Shown: positions 1 through 6,621, numbered from the stretch's first letter. The stretch is 6,696 nt of DNA from Pseudomonadota bacterium (GCA_021811005.1 JAJZPY010000105.1:1-6696); one strand, 5' to 3'. The notes: generated by a model from the sequence alone, not told the origin. A program made the numbers and translations.

Positions 1-949
1 CTGACAGCATGGCCGCATCGAATTTGGCAACATAGTGGTCCACGCCAACCCGGCTGCCCATGGCCCGATTGGCCTGGGACGACAGGGACGAATGCATCAC
101 GATGGGAATGCCGTCAAAGCGCTGGTCGGCCTTGATGTGCTGGGTGAGTACATACCCGTCCATTTCCGGCATTTCCGCATCCACCAGAATGACCTGGATC
201 TGGTCATGCAGCGGGGTTCCGCTGTGGGCGGCACTGTCCGCCAGCCCCTGCAGGCGTTCCCAGGCTTCCCTGCCGTTATTGGCGCGCAAGTGCTTGACGC
301 CCATCTTGTCCAGCAACTCCGATATTGTCTTGCGTGCCACGGACGAGTCATCCACGAAAAAGACGCACAATTCATGGCCTCTTTCAATCTTGGAGACCGT
401 GCCCACCACGTCTTCCCCGAAAGCATTGGCCAGCACCTGTTCCACATCCAGAATGGAAACCAGGTCACCCCCGGGCAGTTCGGTGATCGCGGTAATCAGG
501 TTGCCGCCGCCGGCCATGGTATTTTCTGGGGCGTGCACCTTGTCCCAATCCACCCGGATGATCCGGTTCACGCCTTCCACCAGAAAGCCCAGTGTGTGGC
601 GGCTGTATTCCGTGACCATCATCGTGGCGCGTTCGTAGTCGCGCGCATTGTCCAGGTTCATGTAATTGGACAGATCCAACACCGGGATGATGTGGCCGCG
701 CAGGCTCACGATGCCTGCCACGCCGGCTGGCATGTTGGGCGTGCGCGTGACTTTCATGGCATTGGTCACTTCACGGACCTTGAATACGTTGATGCCGAAA
801 TGCTCCTGAGTGCCCAGGGAGAACAACAGGATTTCCATTTTGTTGGAACCGGCCAGATTGGTTCTGGCGTCAACCGTTTCCAGCAGTCCGGTCCCTTCCC
901 TCTCTTGGGGGATTTGCAGGTTGAATGCGGCGTTTTCGGTGCTGTTCAT
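1..949 (-). CDS. cheV: CheV-type chemotaxis coupling protein (CheW-receiver fusion), second copy, 3' end cut by window edge
   Basis: CheV is a soluble adaptor that links chemoreceptors to the CheA kinase through a CheW-like domain. Its receiver domain is a phosphorylation target of CheA and tunes coupling or adaptation. I translated the minus strand from the ATG at 949: 316 codons are readable and the frame is still open at position 1. Residues about 38-175 form the CheW-like domain (FGINVFKVREV, then GIVSLRGHIIPVLDL). Residues about 195-316 form the receiver, with acidic pair D200/D201 (FFVDDSSVAR), phosphoacceptor D257 (VILVDAEMPEMDGY), the MHSS segment near 285-288 and conserved lysine K309 (VAKF). 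By alignment with the upstream copy only about 5-15 residues are missing. The ATG lies 12 nt after the upstream cheV stop; the Shine-Dalgarno is poor (a G-rich GGGGCC), so translational coupling is likely. Its N-terminus is about 17 residues longer than that of the other copy. Family call is secure; the paralogue's specific role is unknown. Confidence 0.95.
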   Translation of the reverse strand, partial: MNSTENAAFNLQIPQEREGTGLLETVDARTNLAGSNKMEILLFSLGTQEHFGINVFKVREVTNAMKVTRTPNMPAGVAGIVSLRGHIIPVLDLSNYMNLDNARDYERATMMVTEYSRHTLGFLVEGVNRIIRVDWDKVHAPENTMAGGGNLITAITELPGGDLVSILDVEQVLANAFGEDVVGTVSKIERGHELCVFFVDDSSVARKTISELLDKMGVKHLRANNGREAWERLQGLADSAAHSGTPLHDQIQVILVDAEMPEMDGYVLTQHIKADQRFDGIPIVMHSSLSSQANRAMGSRVGVDHYVAKFDAAMLS

Positions 950-961
950 GATGGGCCCCGA

Positions 962-1906
962 TTACTTCAGAAGTCGCGCCAGGGTTTGGGCCAGGCGATT
1001 CGGTTCAAATTTGGAGACGTATTCGTCAACGCCCACGGCTTTCCCCAACTGATGGTTTGAGCTGCCCGAAAGGGAAGAGTGCATCACCACCGGAATGGTG
1101 GCAAAGCGCTTGTCTTCCTTGATTCTGCGCGTCAGCATGTAGCCATCCATTTCAGGCATTTCCACATCGGTCAGGATGACCTGGATCAGGTCCTTGAGAG
1201 GAACATGGGCAGAATCGGCATAATCGGCCATTTTCTGCAGTTCCTGCCAGGCTTGCCGACCATTGACCGCAGAAACGCCTTTGACTTCCATGGCTTCCAG
1301 CGTGCGTTCGATCTGGCGGCGTGCCACGGAAGAATCGTCCGCGTAAAACACGCGCCGATTGCTCAGCCCCAGCGGCAGGACGTTCTTGTAAATCATGTCG
1401 TCATCGCCCACGTGGGCCGTTTCGGCCAGCACTTTTTCCACATCCAGCATCATGACAAGGCGACCGTCCGGCAGTTCGGTCACTGCGGTTACAAGGCCGC
1501 CCATATTGGCGTTCATCATGTCGGGAGGGACTTTCATGGAGGACCAGTCCAGGCGCAGGATGGTGTCCACGGATTCCACCAGAAAACCCTGGGTGTGGCC
1601 GTTGTATTCGGTCACGATCATGATTTCCGGGCGGGCCGCCACTTCCACGCCCGCGTACTTGGCAAGGTCGATGATCGGTACCAGCACGCCGCGCAAGCTG
1701 ACCATGCCCTCCACCGCAGGCGGCATGTCCGGTGCCTGGGTGATGGGGGGAACCCGGAGGACTTCCCTGACTTTGAACACATTGATGCCGAATGTTTCGC
1801 GGCGTTCCGTGCGTTGATCCTGGCCCAGGGTGAACATGAGGATTTCAAGCTTGTTGGTTCCCGCAAGCTTGGTTCTGGCATCGACTTTTGAAAGCAAATC
1901 AGACAT
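962..1906 (-). CDS. cheV: CheV-type chemotaxis coupling protein (CheW-receiver fusion), first copy
   Basis: This is a complete 314-residue CheV, the usual length for the family. Residues about 20-165 are the CheW-like receptor/CheA coupling domain (TFGINVFKVREVL at 38-50, MVSLRGVLVPIIDL at 68-81). Residues about 185-314 are a receiver domain with acidic D190/D191 (FYADDSSVAR), phosphoacceptor D247 (VILTDVEMPEMDGY), MHSS at 275-278 and lysine K299 (VSKF). All residues needed for phosphorylation by CheA are present, so it should be an active phospho-acceptor, perhaps a phosphate sink or adaptation module. The ATG at 1906 has a GGAG at 1916-1919, nine bases upstream, and lies 14 nt after the mcp stop, so the gene is in one operon with mcp and the second cheV. 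It is clearly paralogous to the downstream copy: both carry VDART, LAG and FGINVFKVREV near the N-terminus and EMPEMDGY in the receiver. Compared with that copy it has a four-residue-longer insertion around 29-38 and a different interdomain linker. Confidence 0.96.
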   Translation of the reverse strand: MSDLLSKVDARTKLAGTNKLEILMFTLGQDQRTERRETFGINVFKVREVLRVPPITQAPDMPPAVEGMVSLRGVLVPIIDLAKYAGVEVAARPEIMIVTEYNGHTQGFLVESVDTILRLDWSSMKVPPDMMNANMGGLVTAVTELPDGRLVMMLDVEKVLAETAHVGDDDMIYKNVLPLGLSNRRVFYADDSSVARRQIERTLEAMEVKGVSAVNGRQAWQELQKMADYADSAHVPLKDLIQVILTDVEMPEMDGYMLTRRIKEDKRFATIPVVMHSSLSGSSNHQLGKAVGVDEYVSKFEPNRLAQTLARLLK

Positions 1907-1920
1907 GGCCTTGCACTCCG

Positions 1921-3546
1921 CTATACCTTGAATTGGTCGCCCGCATCCCTGAGGCTGGCGGCCAATCCTTCCATTTCCTTGACGGCCTGGACCGTGTCCT
2001 TGATGGTGGTGCTGTTGGCTTCAGCCATGGCGGCCATCTGTTCCAGGTTTCGGGCAATATCGCGGCTGGCTTCCTTCTGCTGGTTGACCGAAGTGGAAAT
2101 TTCATCCACACCCTGACTCACCCGGTTCACGGCATCCGTTGACTGGGACAATACATCGGCCACCGCCTGCATGTGCGTGCGGCTGCTTTGCAGGGAACCG
2201 AGGCCGCTTTGAACGCTGCGGTCCACCTGTTCACTTTTTCCGCTCAACTCCTGGGTCACCACGTCGATTTGACCTGCGGAAACTGCCGATTTTTCTGCAA
2301 GTTTCCTGACTTCGTCGGCGACCACTGCGAAGCCCCGCCCCTGTTCGCCCGCGCGGGCGGCTTCGATGGCTGCATTGAGCGCCAGCAGATTGGTTTGCTC
2401 GGCAATGTCCCTCACCTGCTGGGTCATGCTGGTAATCGACTGGGCGCTTTTGACGAAATCCGCCACGGAGCCGGCCATGTCATTGACGGTGGACTCCACT
2501 TGCTCGATTTCCCGCATCATTTCATGCAGGCTTTGCTGTCCCTGCAGGGCACGCTCCCGGCTTTCCTGGGACAAGCGGGCGACGCCCTGCGCATTTTCAG
2601 CCACCGAGGCGATGCTCTGGCTCATGGTTTCGACCAGCGCAGACGCATGGGCCGCTTCCTCGCTTTGCTTGTGTGTGCTGGTTTCCACGCGGCCGGCATT
2701 TTGCGCCAGCGCGCTGGCGGAAGTGGACACGCGATCCGAATACCCTTTCAACTGGCCAAGGATACGCTGAAAGCCTTCCGCAAACGCGTTGAATGCTTTG
2801 GCCGTTTGACCGATTTCATCGCCGCTGTGAACGGGGGCGCGCCGCGTCAGATCCCGTTCCGACAGCATGGCGTGCATGGTTTGCTGGAGTTCCTGCGTGG
2901 GCCGAATGACCCGCTTGATGATCCAGCCGATGATGAAATACAGCAGCACCTGCAGCAGCAATTGGGCGGCCCAAAGCAGCGTGCTGGCACGCTTGATGAG
3001 CGAGAACTCTTCCTGCAGGTCGAGCGTGATGCTGGCTGCGCCATTGACGCTGCCTTCCTTGACCTGATGGCAAATCAGGCAGTTGGTCCCGCGAAAATTG
3101 GTGGTCACGATGAAAGGCACCACCACGCGCATGCTTTTCTTGTCGCCCTCCAGATTCAAAGCGGTCTGGATGGTGGCTGTGTCGAGGGCGGCATGATCCA
3201 TGGCATCCCGGGCAGCCTCTTCGGGCATGCCCGGCCCGAACTGGTCCGTGACCTGCTGGTTGCGGATGACGCGCAACTCGGTGACCTGGGAGGACGCCCC
3301 CATTTTGGTGATGAACAGCTTGCGGTTTTCCTTGTCGCTGATCACCCCGGTTTCCATCATGATGTTCAGGCCGTTGATCACGCCATCGGAAGAGACAACG
3401 GCTTTTTTACGGGCTTCTTCCAGGGTGCGCTGTTCGAACTGGCTGAACACCAGTCGCTGGGCAATGACCAGCATGACCAGAATGATCATCTGAATGGGAA
3501 TTTGCAGCTTGCTTTTCAGCGACAAGCTGTTCCACCACGTTTTCAT
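1921..3546 (-). CDS. Methyl-accepting chemotaxis protein with periplasmic heme-c (CxxCH) sensor domain
   Basis: This is a 541-residue transmembrane chemoreceptor. Membrane segment 1 is at about 13-34 and segment 2 at about 187-210, enclosing a periplasmic domain of about 150 residues. Just before segment 2 is CLICH (C156, C159, H160), the CxxCH motif for covalent heme c attachment, followed by EGSVNGAAS. H118 is the only other histidine in this domain and a possible distal ligand, with several methionines as alternatives. A HAMP domain follows (about 211-264, RVIRPTQEL then SGDEIGQTAKAFN). The signalling domain has the conserved hairpin tip (EQTNLLALNAAIEAARAGEQ, about 383-402, then GRGFAVVADEVRKLAEKSA). 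The C-terminus ends DQFKV with no NWETF-like pentapeptide, so CheR/CheB tethering of the E. coli type is not expected. The ATG at 3546 has GGGAG ten bases upstream. A FliA promoter precedes the gene and two cheV genes follow it. MCP identity is certain. Heme binding is inferred from motif and topology, and the ligand (redox state, oxygen, NO or CO) is unknown. Confidence 0.96.
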   Translation of the reverse strand: MKTWWNSLSLKSKLQIPIQMIILVMLVIAQRLVFSQFEQRTLEEARKKAVVSSDGVINGLNIMMETGVISDKENRKLFITKMGASSQVTELRVIRNQQVTDQFGPGMPEEAARDAMDHAALDTATIQTALNLEGDKKSMRVVVPFIVTTNFRGTNCLICHQVKEGSVNGAASITLDLQEEFSLIKRASTLLWAAQLLLQVLLYFIIGWIIKRVIRPTQELQQTMHAMLSERDLTRRAPVHSGDEIGQTAKAFNAFAEGFQRILGQLKGYSDRVSTSASALAQNAGRVETSTHKQSEEAAHASALVETMSQSIASVAENAQGVARLSQESRERALQGQQSLHEMMREIEQVESTVNDMAGSVADFVKSAQSITSMTQQVRDIAEQTNLLALNAAIEAARAGEQGRGFAVVADEVRKLAEKSAVSAGQIDVVTQELSGKSEQVDRSVQSGLGSLQSSRTHMQAVADVLSQSTDAVNRVSQGVDEISTSVNQQKEASRDIARNLEQMAAMAEANSTTIKDTVQAVKEMEGLAASLRDAGDQFKV

Positions 3547-3618
3547 GCGCCCTGGGCTCCCTGCTTCATGCTTCTTCGCCTTGCTTTTTCCTGTTATTGA
3601 TTTCGCAGCCGTATGACT

Positions 3619-3645
3619 GTTTCGGCCTGCCGGGCAGAAACTTTA
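3619..3645 (-). promoter_or_regulatory. Sigma-28 (FliA) promoter for mcp-cheV-cheV
   Basis: On the minus strand the -35 element TAAAGTTT (3645-3638) is followed by exactly 11 nt and then GCCGAAAC (3626-3619). The enterobacterial FliA consensus is TAAAGTTT-N11-GCCGATAA, so the -35 matches 8 of 8, the spacer is exact and the -10 matches 6 of 8. The TAA of the -35 element is the stop codon of motB, so the promoter begins inside the end of motB. A start site near 3612 would give a leader of about 65 nt before the mcp ATG at 3546. This is the expected place for a class III promoter driving chemotaxis genes. Confidence 0.85.
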
Positions 3646-4638
3646 ACGGGAGGGAGCCGCCGGTGGCGGAGAGGGGGTTGTCGTCGGTGCGGGGTTTTCA
3701 GGCTGCTCCGTGCCGGGCGTCGGAGCAGCTTGGGCAGCCGGGTTTTCCACTTCGAGGGTTCCCCCATCGTGCCGGGCAGATTCTTCGGCCTGCTTGTTCA
3801 TGACAATGATGCTGATGCGCCGGTTGACCGGGTCGTAGGGGTCGTCTTTATTGAGCAGCACGGCGGAAGACAACCCCACCACGCGCGCCACCTTGCCGGG
3901 ATCCATGCCCCCCGCAATCAGTTCGCGGCGAGATGCGTTGGCCCGGTCCGCCGACAGGTCCCAGTTGTTGTAACCCAGCTTGCCGCCGGCGTACGAATGG
4001 GCATCGGTATGCCCCGACAAACTGATCCGGTTGGGCACCTCGTTCAGCATTTTGCCGATTTCGTGAAGGATGTCCCGGGTGTAGGGTTCAAGCTGGGAAC
4101 TGCCGAGGCGGAACATGGCCCTGTTTTTCTCGTCAACAATCTGAATCCGCAGCCCTTCGCTGGTGATGTCGAGCAGGATCTGGTTCTTGAATTTGGACAA
4201 CTTGTCGCTCGAGTCGATGGCTTTTTCGATATTGGCCTTGAGTGCCTTGAGCTTGTTCAGTTCCTTTTCGCGTTCCCGCCGCTGGAATTCCTCTTCGGCT
4301 GCCTTCAGGCTGATGATCCGTTTTTCCGTGGGCAGGTCCCCCCGCTTGACCTGGCCTTCGCTCCGGGTCAAATCCTTGCCGCCCCCCTTGATGACGCTGG
4401 AACTGTCGCCGCTGCCAGAACCCCCGGCCAGGGCCACTTTGAGAGGTGTTTTAAAGTAATCTTCGATGCCCTGCAGGTCGCCTTTCGTGGTTGATCCCAG
4501 CAACCACATCAGGAGAAAGAATGCCATCATGGCCGTCACGAAGTCGGCGTACGCGATCTTCCAGGCGCCGCCATGGTGGCCGCCCACGATTTTTTTGATG
4601 CGCTTGATGACGATGGGTCTTTTATCGTCATTGGCCAT
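3643..4638 (-). CDS. motB: Flagellar stator protein MotB
   Basis: MotB is the peptidoglycan-anchored stator subunit that, with MotA, forms the ion channel driving flagellar rotation. It has 331 residues. The single membrane segment (about 28-50, YADFVTAMMAFFLLMWLLG) contains the ion-binding aspartate D32 at the same position as in E. coli MotB. A linker rich in charged residues follows (about 105-150, EEEFQRREREKELNKLKALK), then an OmpA-like peptidoglycan-binding domain (about 155-285) with LSGHTDA at 207-213, NWDLSADRANASRREL at 225-240 and DPVNRRISIIVM. The last 45 residues are a low-complexity Pro/Ala/Thr tail. The ATG at 4638 has GAGGA at 4648-4652, nine bases upstream, and lies 23 nt after the motA stop, so the two are co-transcribed. 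The close match to E. coli around D32 suggests proton use, which is inference. Its stop codon overlaps the next FliA promoter. Confidence 0.98.
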   Translation of the reverse strand: MANDDKRPIVIKRIKKIVGGHHGGAWKIAYADFVTAMMAFFLLMWLLGSTTKGDLQGIEDYFKTPLKVALAGGSGSGDSSSVIKGGGKDLTRSEGQVKRGDLPTEKRIISLKAAEEEFQRREREKELNKLKALKANIEKAIDSSDKLSKFKNQILLDITSEGLRIQIVDEKNRAMFRLGSSQLEPYTRDILHEIGKMLNEVPNRISLSGHTDAHSYAGGKLGYNNWDLSADRANASRRELIAGGMDPGKVARVVGLSSAVLLNKDDPYDPVNRRISIIVMNKQAEESARHDGGTLEVENPAAQAAPTPGTEQPENPAPTTTPSPPPAAPSR

Positions 4639-4661
4639 GACTGCGTATCCTCAGGAACGGC

Positions 4662-5516
4662 TCAGCGTTTTTGTTTGACGTGTTCTTCCAGCTCGCTGAA
4701 ACCCGGGCGCTCCGTCGAATTGAGCGCCTTGCGCCCAAACTCGACCGCCATGGCCGGTGCGTAGCCATTCAGGCTGGCCAGCAGGGTGACTTTGATGGTC
4801 TGGAACATTTTTGAGGATTCCTCGGCTTTCTGCTCCAGCAGACTGCCCAGCGGACCAACAAAGCCGTAGGCCAGCAGGATCCCGAGGAAAGTGCCCACGA
4901 GGGCGTGTGCAATCATGATGCCCAGTTCGGCTGGCGGGGCACCGACAGATTCCATGGTATGCACCACCCCCATGACTGCCGCCACGATCCCGAAGGCTGG
5001 CAGGCCCTCCCCAACCTTGGTGAGCACGTGGGCCGGGATGAGCGATTCATGGTGGTGGGTCTCGATTTCCACATCCATCAGGTTTTCGATTTCCATGGCG
5101 TTGAGGTTGCCGCTGACCATGATGCGCAGATAATCCGTCATGAATTCAACCACATGGTGATCAGCTGTGATTTTGGGATATTTGGAGAAAATGGGGCTTT
5201 CGGCCGGGCGTTCCACGTCTCCTTCAATGGACATCAGGCCTTCCTTGCGCATTTTTCCCAGGAGTTCGTAGAGCAGCGCCATGAGTTCCATGTAGCTGGT
5301 CTTGGTGTATTTCGATCCCTTGATGACGGTCGGGATGGCCTTGAGCGTGACCTTGACCGCTTTGGGCGAGTTGCCGACAAAAAAGGCGCCGAGCGCTCCG
5401 CCGCCGATCATCAGGAGTTCCAGGGGCTGGAAAAGCGCGCCCAGGTGGGCGCCGGTCAGGGCAAATCCGCCGAAAACGCCGCCGACGACGACCAGATATC
5501 CAACAATGACCAGCAT
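4662..5516 (-). CDS. motA: Flagellar stator protein MotA
   Basis: MotA is the inner-membrane stator subunit whose cytoplasmic loop pushes on the FliG rotor. It has 284 residues, close to E. coli MotA (295). Membrane segments lie at about 1-20, 33-52, 171-190 and 198-220, with a large cytoplasmic loop between the second and third. The functional residues fall at E. coli numbering without gaps: R90 and E98 (KMRKEGLMSIEGDVE), which contact FliG, and prolines P173 (GLPAFGIVAAVMG) and P222 (GFVGPLGSLLEQK), which couple ion flow to conformational change. The ATG at 5516 gives an N-terminus like E. coli MotA (MLVIVGYLVVVGGVFGG) and is preceded by a G-rich Shine-Dalgarno (GCGGGGG). It lies 117 nt after flhC, with its own FliA promoter in between, and it heads the motAB unit. 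Confidence 0.98.
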   Translation of the reverse strand: MLVIVGYLVVVGGVFGGFALTGAHLGALFQPLELLMIGGGALGAFFVGNSPKAVKVTLKAIPTVIKGSKYTKTSYMELMALLYELLGKMRKEGLMSIEGDVERPAESPIFSKYPKITADHHVVEFMTDYLRIMVSGNLNAMEIENLMDVEIETHHHESLIPAHVLTKVGEGLPAFGIVAAVMGVVHTMESVGAPPAELGIMIAHALVGTFLGILLAYGFVGPLGSLLEQKAEESSKMFQTIKVTLLASLNGYAPAMAVEFGRKALNSTERPGFSELEEHVKQKR

Positions 5517-5569
5517 GGCCAGCCCCCGCGAAATTTATGAAATTGAAAAACCGCTATTCAAACACAAAA

Positions 5570-5584
5570 CCGGACCCATTCCGG
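5570..5584 (-). other. Hairpin followed by a U-rich stretch in the flhC-motA gap (weak terminator or attenuator candidate)
   Basis: Read on the minus strand, CCGGA-ATGGG-TCCGG forms a five-base-pair GC-rich stem with a five-base loop and is followed by TTTTGTGTTT (5569-5560). It sits about 50 nt after the flhC stop and would be at about +8 to +22 of the transcript from the FliA promoter. The stem is short and the T-run interrupted, so it is at best a weak terminator of flhDC read-through. A competing pairing (GGGCCC with GGGTCC) overlaps it. Confidence 0.3.
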
Positions 5585-5598
5585 GCCCCTCGGGGATA

Positions 5599-5625
5599 TT
5601 AACGACGAAAAAAAGGGAAACTTTA
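5599..5625 (-). promoter_or_regulatory. Sigma-28 (FliA) promoter for motAB
   Basis: On the minus strand TAAAGTTT (5625-5618) is followed by exactly 11 nt (CCCTTTTTTTC) and GTCGTTAA (5606-5599). Against the consensus TAAAGTTT-N11-GCCGATAA this is 8 of 8 at -35, an exact spacer and 6 of 8 at -10. It starts nine bases after the flhC stop codon and 83 nt before the motA ATG. A start site near 5592 gives a leader of about 75 nt. It makes motAB a class III (FliA-dependent) unit, separable from flhDC transcription, as in E. coli. Confidence 0.85.
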
Positions 5626-5633
5626 AACGGATT

Positions 5634-6191
5634 TCAGAGATCGAGGGCGGCTTGGGCCAAACTGGTCTTGCGGGTCTTCCCGGCGCGGGAGGGGGGACGG
5701 CAGATGCCACAGACGAATTCGTCGTAGAGATCCTGGGCGTGAATGACAAAATGGCCGCCGCAGGCCGTGCAAGGCTTGAACTGCAACATGCCGGCATCCA
5801 GGAAACGGATCAAAAACCAGGCACGGGTGATGCTCAAAACGGCTTCTTCCCGGCTGACGGCAATCTGTTCGAGGTAGAGCCGATAGCTTTTTATGAGCCG
5901 CTCGAGGCGGGGCAGGGGGGCGTTTTTTTCCAGAAACTGATAGATGCCCAGAAACAGGGACGAGTGGATATTGGGTTGCCAGGTCATGAACCAGTCGGTG
6001 GAGTAAGGAAGCATGCCTTTGGAAGGCGATTTTCCGCTCACTTCCTTGAACAGCTTGAGCAGGCGTTCCCGGCTGAGCGATGTCTCTTCCTGAAGCAACT
6101 GAAGCCGGGCACCCAGTTCGATCATTTCCACGGCGCAACGGATTTGTTGCGCCTCAGCAATCACGCTTTTTTTGGCGGGGGTCGCCTTCAC
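5634..6191 (-). CDS. flhC: Flagellar transcriptional activator FlhC
   Basis: FlhC is the DNA-binding, zinc-containing partner of FlhD. The FlhD4C2 complex activates class II flagellar promoters through RNA polymerase. The protein carries the family core (AVEMIELGARLQLLQEETSL, then KGMLPYSTDWFMTWQPNIHS and YRLYLEQ) and four zinc-ligand cysteines as CTAC-x16-CGIC, with the same spacing as E. coli FlhC C137/C140/C157/C160, followed by RPPSRAGKTRK. I chose the GTG at 6191, giving 185 residues, because it lies 13 nt after the flhD stop and leaves an N-terminus (VKATPAKKSVIAEAQQ) that aligns with E. coli FlhC. The Shine-Dalgarno is weak (GACGG), so coupling to flhD translation is likely. The frame also reaches an ATG at 6254 (206 residues), but that would overlap flhD by 50 nt, has no visible ribosome site and adds residues absent from E. 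coli FlhC. Confidence 0.95.
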   Translation of the reverse strand: MKATPAKKSVIAEAQQIRCAVEMIELGARLQLLQEETSLSRERLLKLFKEVSGKSPSKGMLPYSTDWFMTWQPNIHSSLFLGIYQFLEKNAPLPRLERLIKSYRLYLEQIAVSREEAVLSITRAWFLIRFLDAGMLQFKPCTACGGHFVIHAQDLYDEFVCGICRPPSRAGKTRKTSLAQAALDL

Positions 6192-6204
6192 GGCCGAACC
6201 GTCG

Positions 6205-6525
6205 TCAGATGCAAAGTTGGGCGGCTGGCTGACCCGACATGAGAATGGCGGCATGGGGCTGGGCCATCAGACGGTCCTTGGTGTAATCGGTGATCAGGTT
6301 GAGCAGGAGGTTCTCGTCGAACCGGAAACGGCAGACCAGCATGTTGGATGCGGCCATTTTGATGACTTGTGCCGGTGTCAGGTTGGCGATCAGTTCCGCC
6401 ATTTCTTCGCTGATGCCCAGCCGGAAAATGGCCGCGGCCATGTCCTGATGGATCATGTTCTGTGCCAGCATCAGGTAGGACAGATTGGTTTCTTTTATTT
6501 CTTCATGTAGTTGTGTGGAATTCAC
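6205..6525 (-). CDS. flhD: Flagellar transcriptional regulator FlhD
   Basis: FlhD is the partner subunit of the flagellar master activator FlhD4C2, conferring promoter specificity and stabilising FlhC. The sequence has the family signature NLSYLMLAQNMIHQD, then AIFRLGISEEMAELIANLT and NMLVCRFRFD; the cysteine of that last segment matches the E. coli FlhD cysteine used for dimer disulphides. I chose the GTG at 6525 (106 residues). It has a strong Shine-Dalgarno AAGGGGG at 6533-6539 with a 7-nt spacing, and it puts NLSYL at residue 14, exactly as in E. coli FlhD. A GTG at 6555 is in frame but has no ribosome site and would add ten unmatched residues. The C-terminus is somewhat shorter than in E. 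coli. The TGA at 6207-6205 is followed 13 nt later by the flhC GTG, so the two genes form one unit. Confidence 0.95.
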   Translation of the reverse strand: MNSTQLHEEIKETNLSYLMLAQNMIHQDMAAAIFRLGISEEMAELIANLTPAQVIKMAASNMLVCRFRFDENLLLNLITDYTKDRLMAQPHAAILMSGQPAAQLCI

Positions 6526-6532
6526 GGCAGGA

Positions 6533-6539
6533 CCCCCTT
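6533..6539 (-). promoter_or_regulatory. Shine-Dalgarno site that sets the flhD start
   Basis: AAGGGGG on the minus strand lies 7 nt upstream of the GTG at 6525. It is the best ribosome site near the flhD N-terminus and decides for the shorter GTG start over the GTG at 6555. Confidence 0.75.
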
Positions 6540-6621
6540 GAGTGTTCAAAACCACTTGTTGTTAAGACGCATTGTGCAAAGGGGGGCGATAAAAGAAAAC
6601 AGGGAAAAACCCGATTCGCTC

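Noticed and set aside
35..1891. Two long plus-strand frames opposite the cheV genes (35-1060 and 1079-1891)
   Set aside because: They give His-rich, mutually similar products only because the two cheV genes are paralogues. No ribosome site or family motif is present.
2816..3073. Short alternative minus-strand frames inside the MCP gene
   Set aside because: They are out-of-frame readings of the MCP coding sequence, with Arg/Ala/His-rich products and no start signals.
2173..3600. A 475-codon open frame on the plus strand opposite the MCP gene
   Set aside because: It is antisense to a clear chemoreceptor. Its product is rich in His, Gly and Asp with no recognisable domain, as expected when a biased gene is read on the opposite strand.
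3627..3637. Palindrome CTGCCGGGCAG after motB as a terminator
   Set aside because: The stem is only four base pairs with a three-base loop and no T-run follows. It is the spacer of the FliA promoter.
3613..4494. A 293-codon plus-strand frame opposite motB
   Set aside because: It is a shadow of motB, whose D32 segment and OmpA-like domain are unmistakable in the minus frame.
4905..5540. A 211-codon plus-strand frame opposite motA
   Set aside because: It is antisense to motA and its product has no recognisable features.
5652..6242. A 196-codon plus-strand frame opposite flhC
   Set aside because: It is antisense to flhC, whose zinc cysteines and conserved core lie in the minus frame.
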